DNA of 64,000 nucleotides from Plantago ovata (taxonomy: Eukaryota > Streptophyta > Magnoliopsida > Lamiales > Plantaginaceae): the NCBI GenBank assembly GCA_028274465.1, contig CM051456.1, positions 120,048,880 through 120,112,879 on the forward strand, written 5' to 3'. The notes under the pieces are model-generated. The model searched no databases and was not told where the DNA came from. It was given only the letters and a program-made list of their open reading frames with translations. The translations under genes were made by a program, and so were the position numbers. Of this stretch, positions 11,490 to 22,518 are shown one piece after another. Within the stretch, counting starts at the first letter, position 1; the number at the start of each line of letters is the position of its first letter.

Positions 11490-11645
11490 CATCAGAGTAA
11501 AGATTTTTATTTTTTTTAACTGGCAAAGCGATGATCAATAATGGTTCCCCATTTACTCCCATGGTGACTTGAACCCCCGACCTATTGGTTGGAGGTGAAG
11601 CAGTTTACCAACTGAGCTACGCTTTATTGTCATCGGAGTAAAGAT
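11490..11645 (-). mobile_element. tRNA-derived SINE, apparently full length, with target duplication
   Basis: On the minus strand the 126-bp element (11505-11630) starts with a tRNA-like head: A box TAGCTCAGTTGGTAAA and B box GGGTTCAAGTC, the promoter of RNA polymerase III. A short body ending TTATTGATCATCGCTTTGCC follows, then an A-rich tail. It is flanked by CATCAGAGTAAAGAT (11490-11504) and CATCGGAGTAAAGAT (11631-11645), a 15-bp target duplication with one mismatch. It cannot fold as a complete tRNA, so it is a SINE and not a tRNA gene. Confidence 0.88.
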
Positions 11646-11717
11646 AACGGTACATGAAAAGACATAGTACGAGAGTGAGCCATGTACACTCCGAAAGGTA
11701 CGTAGCCATAAAGTGAA

Positions 11718-12038
11718 CACTACTCCTACACTATTTTTTTTTTAAACGGCTAAAAATTTATTAATAAAACGAGTATAAGAAATACTCGCGACATTACAAC
11801 CAAAACCGGTAGAACAACTGAACCGACACGAGCAACTCGAGAAAGAAAACAACCAACAACGTCTTCAGCAACACGCCTCCAATAGGCAACTACCAGCAAC
11901 TAACAGTACTCTAAACAAGTGGAAAACAGAAGGTAGATCTGGTTAACAAGGCCTAATACAAGGGAAAAGAAACTCCAGTGGCCGAGAGCCTTGTAGACCG
12001 CGGTCGATTCTCCCCAAAGCTTCACTACTCCTACACTA
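11718..12038 (-). mobile_element. 5'-truncated LINE 3' end with perfect 16-bp target duplication
   Basis: The direct repeat CACTACTCCTACACTA lies at 11718-11733 and 12023-12038. Between them, on the minus strand, are 289 bp of LINE 3' UTR ending with a hairpin (11770-11788, CGAGTAT-TTCTT-ATACTCG) and the tail TTTTTAGCCGTTTAAAAAAA. No ORF2 remains. Confidence 0.9.
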
Positions 12039-12164
12039 ATGTTACAAGTAGTAATCAAGGTACAAGTAAGAAGTACGCCCATGCCTAACAATGGCCTCCA
12101 GGGATGTCACTCTCAAGGTTCACTGTATTCAATTGTAAAAGTATAACAAAATGATACTTGGCAT

Positions 12165-12419
12165 TTGGTGGGTGGGGAGAACGGAATCTAGTCATTTATA
12201 TTAATCTCCAACACACCCCGCACTCGTGGTTGGTTTCAACCTCTTTGAGAAAGCCATTCGAGTGGAAATTTAAAATGGGACGGAGTTTGTCTTCGAGGAA
12301 ATTCGAAAACAGGTGGCCGTGAGCGAATGACTTCGAACCATGATAGAATTTCAACTCTCTCAAAAGCTCAAACGGTTGGAGAGGAACATAAATTAGCCCT
12401 TTATATTAATTCTTTAACA
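12165..12419 (-). mobile_element. TRIM-like small LTR element
   Basis: Read on the minus strand: a short LTR starting TGTTAAAGAATTAATATAAA (12419 down to about 12345), a primer-binding-site-like TATCATGGTTCGAAG, about 130 bp of non-coding interior, a purine tract (GTGCGGGG), then a second LTR starting TGTTGGAGATTAATATAAAT at 12213. The second LTR can be followed for about 45 bp. This LTR-PBS-PPT-LTR plan without coding sequence is that of terminal-repeat retrotransposons in miniature. A related copy lies near 30.8-31.1 kb. Confidence 0.65.
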
Positions 12420-13659
12420 CATATAGGCATATAGGCGTATGTGGAGTTTTAAACTGAATTCGATACTTGGGAGTGGGGGTTCGCAAGGAATTCACAGAGA
12501 CTTAAACTGGATGAGAACTCTTTCCCTAACCATATGATAATGATATACTACTATAAAGATCATGTGCAAATGTGATCTTTATGAGTATTAGCTAGTGCAT
12601 GCATATAGCTTGAAAACTGCAGGATGGTGACGCATGCTATATCCAAGTACTTTAATCGCCATTGATGGAATTGGACCCTTTTTATTTTGCAGTCTAGCAT
12701 TTGATGGAAACCGCCTCCAGTTGTGTAGCGTGAGGGTACGGGATTTAGTTTTAATTTGGACTCACCACGATATTACGATTACCGAATTAATGTCGTTATT
12801 TCCTTATTTTTATTTAATATAATTGGCTGTATGTACCAAAATTACCAACTACGATGTAAAATCTACGTAATTACATGCATGATCTTTTTCTTGCAATAAA
12901 ACATTTTTTTTCTGATGTTATCTTTTCATTCGTTGATAGCTATAACTTATCCAGCCCACCTAAAGTTTTTGAGTTTTTAGTTTCGTGCATGCACTAATCA
13001 TGGCGATGGGCTGGAAAATTGCAGGTCCAAGGGGAAAGGACAATGACGACCTTACAGATTAGGGTATACAGATGGATAAAACATACACAAAAGTACGTAG
13101 GGGATTAAAGAAAAAGCATATGCAGCATAAACCTCTCTATATATTTTCCTGGAAATTGTCCTTTTTAACCATCTATTATTACATGAAGTTAATTAAACTG
13201 AATTTAACTAAATTTATTTATAATATAAAATACATATGAGCAAATATGAACAGAACTAAACATAAATAAATTGAACTGAATGAATTTGAACATAATAGAA
13301 TTAAATTAAATTGAATTACTTTTATTGTAATATAAAATACAATATGTGAAAAGTTATTATTACTGTGCATGTACAATATGGAAGTGTAATATTGTGATGG
13401 ATCGGATGATATTAACGAAATTCAGGGAGAAAATCAACAAGGATATAGTGCCTGGATTTGTGGTCACAAGTACCGGGCCAGTTTCATGTGTTTTCATCGT
13501 CGGATCTCATGTGCATGCCCATAACATATTCACGTGGACCGACTACTTTTCTTCATTTTTCAACACGTATAATATAATTTCATTTAATTTCTTTTTTCAT
13601 GATGTCAAAAGGTAAATTAATTAAATAATGTGATCGAGTATTTATTTCTCAATTATATA
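12420..13659. other. Intergenic, no gene recognised
   Basis: ORFs at 12634-12822 and 13346-13615 (+) show no family features. At 13180-13340 there are scattered GAACTGAA-type motifs, suggesting a decayed relative of the Tourist MITEs. Confidence 0.45.
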
Positions 13660-13914
13660 CATCCTCCATCCCACACCAGAATATTTCCATTTATTTTGTT
13701 AATTTTTTTAAATTTGATCTCAAATTAATCATAAATCATATATATCGATAAAATAATACTTGAAATTATATTATTAATGTGCAAATTTTATATTTTCATA
13801 ATATAAGTTCCAAATTACTTTTTTGGTGTGAATTATAATTAGTTCGAAATCAAACAAATAATAAAAAAAATCATCAACAAACTAAATGAAAACCTTCTGT
13901 CGGGGTGGAGGATG
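13660..13914. mobile_element. Stowaway-type MITE
   Basis: Left end CATCCTCCATCCCACACCAG and right end (reverse-complemented) CCATCCTCCACCCCGACAG form the terminal inverted repeats. The interior is AT-rich and self-complementary, about 255 bp, and shares motifs (TTATATTTTCATAATATAA) with the decayed element near 5890-6040. Confidence 0.7.
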
Positions 13915-14633
13915 GAATAGAAGTGAAGTGTAAATTTATAACATTTAGCTACTAGCCAGTAGCCACAAGGGATTCGTTGAATTATTGAGAAGATAGTTGA
14001 TAAGAGAGAAGCAAAATTGGTGTAGGACCGTGTTTGAAGGCCATTTTTGGAACAAGGCTTCTGGATTTTCCACAAATTTCAGATGCACTTTATTATGTAG
14101 CTTCGCATTCATTACATCAATGCCAAAACGTATATATAAATTATAATAAATAAATACTACAAATCTCCTAGGCCAAAACTAGAATGAGTACGATGTGAAA
14201 GTATCTGTTGATTATGAAAAAACGTATCTACTCCAATAAAGAATACTGTATTGAAAATAGAAATGCGAGTGGATGAGGGACTTATGCATGCAAATAGTCC
14301 CACGAGGTTGGTTGTTATTCTATTTTTAAATGTACATGCAAAGTGTAATGGAATTGTACGTACGGTGTTAAGAAACTCACAGATGATCTCAATTTCTCAA
14401 CTAGGAACTATCCATTGAACCGAAGTACCGAACCCTCTTACTTTCTTTTAAAAGAAGATTTAACCCAATGGAATGGTGCAAATAAAATCATCATGAATAT
14501 AGTAGGAATGATCCAGCACAGATCCGTTGTTGCTTGCTGTTCAGCATCCGTGGTGGGATTGGGAACTTCCCACCGCCCACACCGCTTTGTTTGGGGTGTT
14601 CAAATGTTAGGAACGTCATAGCACTCTCTTAAA
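13915..14633. other. Intergenic, no gene recognised
   Basis: No coding or repeat structure could be supported, apart from a short palindrome at about 14549-14580 (GGTGGGA ... TCCCACC). Confidence 0.5.
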
Positions 14634-14911
14634 GGCCCGGTTCTCGCCCTATACGGTTTGTTCAGCTGCATAGACCCCCGAAGTGTGAGAACTGAAAAAT
14701 TTATACTATTTTGAATAGGTAGTATAAAAATATGTTGCATAACAGGCTTAGATGATAACTTGTCCCATTGGTTTGGCTTTGATTTAGTTACTTGAGTGGC
14801 CTGGGTTCGATTCTCATTTGGCCCTATGTAATATGTTTTCTTTTTGTTCGTTTTTCTTTTCCTTTCTCTGAATATTCTCATGGGGCCTCGTATTTCTTAA
14901 GCCGGCCCTTA
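14634..14911. mobile_element. Decayed hAT-like MITE
   Basis: Ends AAGGCCCGG (left) and CCGGCCCTT (right) form a short imperfect inverted repeat of the GGGCCGGC type seen on some plant hAT elements. Inside, GGGTTCGATTC (about 14812) resembles a pol III B box, but no matching A box is found. Confidence 0.35.
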
Positions 14912-16402
14912 CGTAACATGGGATGTATATATATAAAAGAACATACTTATACATATATTATGGGGTAGCGAGGAGTTGTTACGCCATCATAGTGATAAAT
15001 TGCACTTTGATCCCTCATGTCTCCGTTCGACGCAGTTTTGATCCTCCTTCAGACGAGTTTTGCGACTTCAGTTCTCGAACTCGTATAATTCGGTGTATAC
15101 GTATACAAACATAATACGTCGTCCATTTACAATTTTGGCTGCCAAATCACGCCCAACTCACCGCCACTCACCACACACATCAGCTGGAGTTCCTTGGGTG
15201 GGGGGGGGGGGGAGAGAACTTGTGATCATAATCGATCTCTTTTTCACTACTATTGTGTGCCTCCTTAGACCCAATGGCCGAATGGGTAGAGTCGAGCGTA
15301 CTACTTTTGTGTGAGAAAAATGGAACTCGATTTTGATTTCGTTTCTTGTTGGTCTTGTTCATCTTGCATGATGATATGAATAAGGTTGAAGTATTGATGA
15401 TTTGCACAATACTAGATTTGATTTTTTTTTTTTTTTTTTTTTTTTTGCATATTTGTTTTAGAGCTGCAGGGCCTGTTTGAAGTTTTTAAAACTTAAAGGA
15501 CCCATCTATTACGTGAATTAGCTGAAATCAGGGACCGTTTTTATAAAAGAGAAACAAGAGGGGTTGAAAGTTTTAATTAGACAATCTAAAATGTTATTGC
15601 AATTTGTAAATTACAATTTTAAGTCCCTCGTGTTTCCCTTTTGATAAACAAATCAGTGTATTCACCTAGCAGATGATCCTTTAAGTTTAAAACACCCTTC
15701 AAGCAAGCCCTGCAACTCCTAAACAAATATGGAACTTCTTAAACTCGATTTTATATATGCGGCCGTAAATGATCTCTAGTATTCTGAAAAGGATCGATAC
15801 ATATCATCATCCAAGACGAACAATAAAAAAACTCGAAATGGTATTTGGTTGAAAATGTTGAGATACTTGATGAATTGTGTTTTCAGTTAGTCTTTATCTA
15901 AGGGGGAAGATTTCAATATGGGAAGGAATTCCCCCGTCTACGCCCCCCCCCCCTCCCAAAAAAAAAAAAAAAACTACAATAATTTGCCAGTTCGCCCCTG
16001 GGTAGCTCGTCCTTAAATTCGCCAATTTGTCAAAACGCCAATTCGTCAACACGCCACCTCATCTCCAGATTGTCGACACGTGAACTGGATGTTGGTAGAG
16101 TTGTGCCAGCAATAGTTCGCCTTAGTGCATTGTAATAAAACCGTTTTATGTTATCTAAATTAATACAAATTAAGTATATTACGAATTCATTACTTGTCTT
16201 GTTTACATTTTTCAGTGTTACAAGTTTTTAAACAATTATACGTGATTAGAGTACCTAAAAACGTTCATCACATTTTTGGATATATACCACCGGTCCACCA
16301 CCCACCATGAACAATTGCATCCATTCCGAGGAATTGTAGACCAGAAGTAGATTATTATGCATTCTAAGTTATTAACTACTCTTCTATATATTCAACCTTT
16401 CA
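14912..16402. other. Intergenic with homopolymer tracts
   Basis: Contains a G tract (15198-15212), a T tract (15421-15446) and a C run followed by an A run (about 15942-15972). 16021-16055 has an imperfect repeat of CGCCAATTNGTCAA. No gene seen; ORFs at 14923-15407 span low-complexity sequence. Confidence 0.5.
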
Positions 16403-17692
16403 CATCGCCATCTTTTTTTTAAACGGCAAATAAATTTTATTAAACGATCGAGTTGTACACGAGTAAGAGGAGTATGCCCCAATAATGATACATGGCGTTG
16501 ATATTACTAAAATATGTCCAGTCTCGTCCTAGTTCGTCAACATGCGAATTAGGGCGACCCGGACTCTCCGGAGTACTTAGAAACTGCGAGGATACTTCTG
16601 ATGCGAGTGACGATATACCGAGAAGTCGCTCCCTCGAGTAAATTGGAACATCCGGAACCATGCACCTTCAGGTTCCAAATACGTCCGGGACCAAGAGTCT
16701 ATGGAAATTGCCTGTAAAGGTCCTAAGGGCCAGGGGTGTAACGACGTATGCCGGAGATCCTAGAGTCACATGCTTCCGGATGCTATATCCGAGGTCTAAT
16801 ACTTATGTATACGGGGGACCACGATAAAGCATCTGGATTTGTCAATAATAAATAGTTGACTAACACAAGTGGATAAGATCAAGGCAGATATTTATCCTTA
16901 CACGATCATTGGGCTACGTCCATGACTGTCAAGGTATAGCCTACCAACCACATATGTGTGTGGGCACTTGGCAGAATGTTGTGATGGCAACGACATGCGC
17001 TCCTCTGAGGTCTATAAAAGGAGTGGTTCTCATAGAGAAAGTTAAGGTGGAAAACATATTAGGGCAACACTCTCAAGAACTTCACTTCACAGGTACAACC
17101 TTGAGTCTTCTTGGTGGGAAGCTCAAGGCAACAACAAGAGTGGATCTTGGAGAAATATCCTTCATCGTTACTGTTATATTCACTACACTCACCGTCACCA
17201 GTCACCTACGTACACACACTTTTTCATATTCACAAGGTCGGCGTTCAACCACCTTCAAGTAAAGTCTTCCAAACCGGTTTGACCAAAAGGCAGACCGGGC
17301 AACACATGCACACCCCCCCCCCCCCCCCCCCCGTAGATATTGCTTGAGGAAGGACGATCGGAGTTAGCCTGCAGCCAGAGGAGCGAGGAGTCATACTAGA
17401 AGATTCTGAGGCCGGACAAGACAGGGAGTCACGGTTCAGGAGGACAGGACGAGGCGGCACCCGGAAAGAAGATCTTACCTCCTTCAGCTTCATCCACCAG
17501 GGTAACGAAAAGCGAGTTATTGGTCATTATCTGTTTTATCTCCCAAGGAAAAATCACGTCCCATCAGACGTATCACTGGACCTCAAGTACAAAGAGGGTC
17601 CAAATAGCCAATGAAGTTACTGGAAGATCTAAAACCGACACGAAACTCACAAGACTCTAGCTATGCTATGCTATGATCTCCATCGCCATCTT
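16403..17692 (-). mobile_element. 1.27-kb insertion with LINE-type tail, containing an LTR-like segment
   Basis: The direct repeat CATCGCCATCTT lies at 16403-16414 and 17681-17692. The left end of the insertion is poly-T followed by AAACGGCAAATAAATTTTATT, the antisense LINE tail of this window. The interior has a plus-strand TATA motif (TCTATAAAAGG, about 17010) and a C tract (17307-17332). The surrounding blocks (AAGTCTTCCAAACCGGTTTG before, GTAGATATTGCTTGAGGAAG after) recur in altered form near 38.7-38.85 kb, so an LTR-like repeat may be nested within the LINE. Confidence 0.55.
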
Positions 17693-18240
17693 AATTTACA
17701 CCCTACATTTCCAATTAATATGCCCGATAAATTCCTCCTCCTGATTGTGATCAATTGTGACCCTGGACGTACAAAACACAGAAGCTCTTCATAGCAAAAT
17801 CATTACCTTAAAGTTGTTAAGCTACCTTAAAAAAAAAACAGAAGTAAAAAAAAAAACTTAAAAAATATTTCCTTCAATGAAATGCTCAATGTACCATATC
17901 CAAGATCCGATCAAAATTCGATATAATTTCACAACGGATTTACAAAATAACACAAGTTGATTATCATGCAATAACTTGAATGTGGTATAGCTGTAAATTA
18001 ACTATGTACTGTAACCATGCATGCAATAACTTGAATTATTACAGAAACTGTATTATTAAACTGATCATGTTCGTCATGATATGATCGATGATCATATTTA
18101 CATTGCATCAGCCATCAATTTCTCATGAAGTAGCTAGCTAGTCCCATCCGTTGGACAAGAAATTTTATTCCAAGGCTAAGATGACAATAAATACAATCAA
18201 ACAAACAACTAATTATAAATTTCATATTACCAAACACATG
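17693..18240. other. Intergenic, no gene recognised
   Basis: AT-rich; nothing beyond short A tracts is visible. Confidence 0.5.
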
Positions 18241-18420
18241 CGGAGGTCATTTAAACTATTTTATTATAACAGAACTGAACAGAGAACTAGATAGAGATGA
18301 AAAAAACTGAATTAAACTTATTCGTAATTAAGTAAACTTGATTCGACTGAACAAAACTGAATTGAACTGAATAGAATTGAAATTAATAAATTTTTAGACA
18401 AATAGAACTGGGCCTAAATT
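18241..18420. mobile_element. Decayed Tourist-type MITE with GAACTGAA motifs
   Basis: Iterated AACTGAA/GAACTGAATAGAA motifs and an end reading TTTAGACAAATAGAACTGGGCCTAAAT resemble the Tourist copies near 10 kb, but the left inverted repeat is not clear. Confidence 0.4.
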
Positions 18421-18675
18421 TACTTCATTCGACCAAATGCAAAATATTTCATTATCTATGAATATAACATGTTTTTTGGCATGCATAACTGATTAAACCC
18501 ATGTACACTTATTTTCACTATTATCTTTTATAAGATACATTAATTTTTATATCCAAGATCAAATTGCAAATATTTCGTTTATATATGTCCCATTATAAAT
18601 GTTAAATATTTCATTTGTATATCCAAGATCAAATATCACATTAGCCTTGCACTTGTTGGTAGTTTATTTGAGTTT

Positions 18676-19720
18676 GTTTTTTTTTTTTTTTTTAAACGGC
18701 AAAATTTATTAATAGAAAATAAAAAATAAAAAAGAGATACAAAAGAGGGGGTGCATAAGAGATGCACAAACTAAAACACGTTCAATCTTAAAACATAATG
18801 AGTATAAAAGCATGTTCGAACCTCAATCCCGTTATGTCCATATCAAAACTTGACCACCCCCTCGTCTAATATATATGTCTATCTTACTAGCAAGAAGCCA
18901 AGAGTGAGGGGGTGACGAATTCACAAGCGAACTCTAGCCAAGACCAAACGGAGTTTGTTGTGTTCTTCTTAGTTTCCTTGCGTGTACCGACCCCTTGCTC
19001 CCCAAACTTTGGTTGAGGAGGTTTTAACCTCTTGTATGATTCTCGGGCAGTCCTTATAAGGAAATTTTTTGGTGGTGACTGGTGGTGGTGACTATGGTGA
19101 TGACTAGTTGGTGGTGGTGGTGGTTGAGGTGATGATTACGGTGGTGGCAGTGGTGGTGATAATTATGGAGGTTGACTGTGGTGGTTACTAGGTGGTGACT
19201 AGGTGGTGGTGACTGGTGGTGGTGGTTGAGGCCGTGATTATGGTGGTGGTGGTGAATACAGAGGCGGTGGTGATGATGACTATATCTGGTGGTGGGCGTT
19301 GGTGGTGACTATGTCGAAGATTATGGTGGTGGTGGTGAATACGGAGGCAGTGGTGATGATGACTATGTGGTGACTATGTTGAAGATTATGGTGGTGGTGG
19401 TGACTATGGCATTGGTTTCGACTATGGCGTTGGTGGTGACTATGGCGTTGGTGGTCATGACTATGCGTGCGTTCCGTAACAGTTCAGAATTTTCGAGGTT
19501 AAGGTTTGAGTTTTAGCCTAAGGTGTCCGTTAGGTTTTGGTGTATTGGTTTTGGGGTTTACTAAAAAGTTGGGTTAGGTTTTGGTCGATCGTGAAAACCA
19601 GTGTTTGAATCACGTTTAAGTTGAGTGAAGGTGTTGGTCTCGCTTGTATTGTAATTGTTTCGAGCATTACTTATACTCTTTTAAATAATGAAATTTTTAA
19701 CCATTTAAAAAAAGAAAAAT
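18676..19720. mobile_element. Pair of outward-facing LINE 3' ends flanking a GGT minisatellite
   Basis: The left part (18676 to about 19070) is a LINE 3' end on the minus strand: poly-T, AAACGGCAAAATTTATTAAT, and a hairpin at 18751-18767 (minus strand GTGCAT-CTCTT-ATGCAC). The right part (about 19460-19720) is a LINE 3' end on the plus strand: hairpin at 19662-19678, then AAATTTTTAACCATTTAAAA. A GGTGGTGACTATGG-rich minisatellite lies between them. No target duplication was found. Confidence 0.6.
19070..19455 (+). repeat. GGT-rich minisatellite
   Basis: Irregular repeats of GGTGGTGACTATG and GGTGGTGGTGAATACGGAGG with unit lengths around 12-40 bp. It creates a Gly/Val/Met-rich ORF (19289-19516) that is an artefact of the repeat. 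Confidence 0.8.
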
Positions 19721-19956
19721 TAACCGTTAAAAAAAGAAATTGTATATGCACCCTTATTTAATTAGTTATTTTCACCATCTTTTACACTATACACAATAAT
19801 CGATGTGTCCAAGTAAATTTACTCTAGAACGGAGGAGTTATGTTAGATTTTAACTTAATTTTTTATACTTTAGTTGTTCTTTCAAATTTGTTACAATATT
19901 TATAGCTAATTAATATAAGTGACTAAATTCTTCGCTACAAAATTGGCTCCTCATAT

Positions 19957-20090
19957 GATTTTTTTTTTTCTTTTCGGAAGCGGCAAATTTTTTATTGATG
20001 TAACAAAACCATTTACAAAGCCATTGTGCAAAAGAGTTGCACAAACCACCAGAAAATTACAACCAAAAGCCCAATAAATTGCATCCCATT
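19957..20090 (-). mobile_element. 5'-truncated LINE 3' tail
   Basis: On the minus strand: hairpin TGTGCAA-CTCTT-TTGCACA (20025-20043), TTATTGATG-like spacer in reverse, TTTGCCGCTTCC and a poly-A run (poly-T on the plus strand). The flanking duplication is not clear. Confidence 0.6.
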
Positions 20091-20814
20091 ATACATATTG
20101 AATTGTATCCAATGTATCAGTGTTTAAATTAAATTAAGGGCTCTCTTAAATTAATATCTACTTTATATATAACTTGGAGTCTTGGATAACGTTAATATTA
20201 TTACTACTAGTAATATTAGTATTTTTTTATATATTTTTTTATTTTTTGACCAGTGGGAAGATGAAATTCGATTTAGTATAGACCACAAGTATAAGTTTGG
20301 GAGAAAGAGTTAATCTCATCGGGCTATGTATGCATGGTAGAGAGGGAAGGGTCATGGTCACTGTAGGGTGAACAACGGACATGGTCTTTGGGAGAGGGAC
20401 CTCGTTATGGGTTGAGTTTGGGACCATTTAAAGTTGGCTTTCAGACCCAAAAAGAAGACGAACGAAAAGAGTGAAAAAGGAAAAGCCTGAAAATTGCACT
20501 TCATCTTTTTTAATCACAATTCACGCACTACTTGTTTGCTAATTCCAACTCCCAAACATTTTTGTGTTATATATTCTGACTCTTCGACAGAAATTTGGAC
20601 CCATCCATATGTTAAAATTTTAGTTATGAAAGTTCAGTTTTCTCAAATCTCCTCAACTAAATGGACTTAAACGTCGGAAATGTACTTTTTTCAAACATGC
20701 ATGTGAATGTAGATATCTGTGTTGGCATTGGTGCTCAAATAATTAAACATTAAATTCATCCTTTAAACAAAAAAGTAATTGATCGTTAAAGTTGGTGCAT
20801 GTATAATTGTATAT

Positions 20815-20882
20815 GGTACTAGTTATTAGTATTATGTGAAATAAAAATGGTACTAGTTATTAGTATTATGTGAAATAAAAAT
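20815..20882. repeat. Perfect 34-bp tandem duplication
   Basis: The unit GGTACTAGTTATTAGTATTA... occurs twice without a mismatch at 20815-20848 and 20849-20882, which indicates a recent slippage or duplication event. Confidence 0.9.
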
Positions 20883-20895
20883 TGTTGCCCACACA

Positions 20896-21081
20896 TGCTC
20901 TCTTCTCTTTGTATTAAAATTGATTATTTTAAATTCAGTTCAAATCAGTTCAGATAAGATCAGTTCATATGCATTAAGTTCAGTTCAGTTCAGCTTCGTT
21001 CAGTTCAGTTCAGTTCAGCTTCATTCAGTTCAATTCAGTTTAGTTCAGATCAGTTCAGTTCAGACGGAGAGAACAAAGCCT
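20896..21081. mobile_element. Tourist-type MITE with AGTTC repeats, copy 3
   Basis: The right end CAGACGGAGAGAACAAAGCC (followed by TTA) is the best-preserved terminal repeat of this family. The left end TGCTCTCTTCTCTTTGTATT is eroded. The interior is iterated TCAGTTCAGTTCAG. Confidence 0.65.
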
Positions 21082-22279
21082 TAGAATATGGACAAAAATC
21101 ATAAGATATAAGATATAGAATGATTTAGAACCTCCGAGAGTTTCTCAGGCTTGGGGATTAAAATTCAGGACTCAGGTTAATTATTGCTCAATCTGTAACA
21201 CAAAAAATGTAACGTTGACTTTTTAAAGTTGATTTTAATTACAAATTACTCTTAAAATATATTCATGATAAATGTTTTATTAAAATTATATTATGAAAAT
21301 ATTAAAACTCAACTGATACATTACTTATGGGACAAAGCGAGCATTTTACACCATCCACGACTAACATATTTTAATGAGAGTTATCACCCCTAATTATTTG
21401 TTACGTCTTTATGAGATTTTTAGATGTCATTGTGATATCCTATGTGGATAGCTTTCATGTTTAAATTTCATTAGTGTGTTATATAGCTTTTTAAAAAAAA
21501 AATTATAGTCTTTTCGGGGGAGGGGTTAGAAATGGCAAATTAAAAATTAAAAATTCTTTTCAGGGAGTATTAATAAATAATAACAAATACAATTAACGCA
21601 GAAACACTCCCACACCTCTACTAGAGTAGAGTGTGTTATAAACTTAATTATAATGTACTCCTAACATATAATTATATATAAATCATTTTTTTATTTATAC
21701 TTTAATTTATGCATAATATGAATGTATGAATATAAATCATTTTTTTATTTATATTTTAATTTATGCATAATATGAATGTATGATATATTATTAAACATAT
21801 AAAGTAATCACAATGTACACTAGTAAGAGTGAGGAACAAATATTTTTTATTTGTGGTATATAATACTCCGTATGTATATAATAAAATAACACATTATAAA
21901 GAATTTGGAATTATCGCATTTAATTTGAATGATTTTAAAAGTTTTCCACTAAAATAGTATGTGGCACAAAAGATCCAGAACCGAGCCGATACTACAATCT
22001 ACGTGTTATTGGTACCTGATTAACTGATTTTATTTATTCCTTAGGCTGATTTGTATTACCTTGTACGTTATCCTTTTCTTTATGATGTACCAAATCGTCT
22101 AATGCACAAATTTATTGATGATAAAGAAAAAAATAAATACAGAGAGACACTTTAACATGCTTCAGTGCAACTGGTGAAGCAACACAAGTTTCTGCCCTTT
22201 CAAACTTCCAAGCTGTTATTTCAAAAAGCTTTTTCTTTCCAATTCATCAAAATGAAAAAGGGAAAAAGTTTATATATAT
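21082..22279. other. Intergenic, AT-rich, with a 54-bp tandem duplication
   Basis: A unit starting TATAAATCATTTTTTTATTT occurs at 21677-21730 and 21731-21784 with a single C/T difference. A decayed Stowaway-like block lies near 21210-21330. No gene seen. Confidence 0.6.
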
Positions 22280-22518
22280 TACTTTTTCCGTTTCATTAAT
22301 AAGTTCATAAGGAGACTATTCATCGCGAACTTTGACCATGTATAACTTCTAAATTATATTAGAGAAAAATATAATAAAATTATATTATGAAATTAAATGT
22401 AGTATATTTCCATAATCAACTTTTAATTTATATTGATACAGTTCAATTTAAAAGTTATACGTGGTCAAAGGTCGCGATGAATAGTCTCTTTAGAAATCTC
22501 TTAATGAAACGGAGGTAA
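22280..22518. mobile_element. Stowaway-type MITE with long, well-kept inverted repeats
   Basis: The terminal repeats extend for about 60 bp: left TTTTTCCGTTTCATTAAT ... GAGACTATTCATCGCGA ... TTTGACCA, and the same order in the reverse complement of the right end (ACCTCCGTTTCATTAAG ... GAGACTATTCATCGCGA ... TTTGACCA). TA flanks both ends. About 240 bp, roughly 550 bp upstream of the PIN start codon. Confidence 0.85.

Noticed and set aside
11566-11630. tRNA gene
   Set aside because: A and B boxes are present but the sequence is flanked by a target duplication and has a SINE tail; no full cloverleaf.
19289-19516. Glycine-rich protein gene
   Set aside because: Frame lies in a minisatellite between LINE tails, has no signal peptide, and loses its repeat character halfway.
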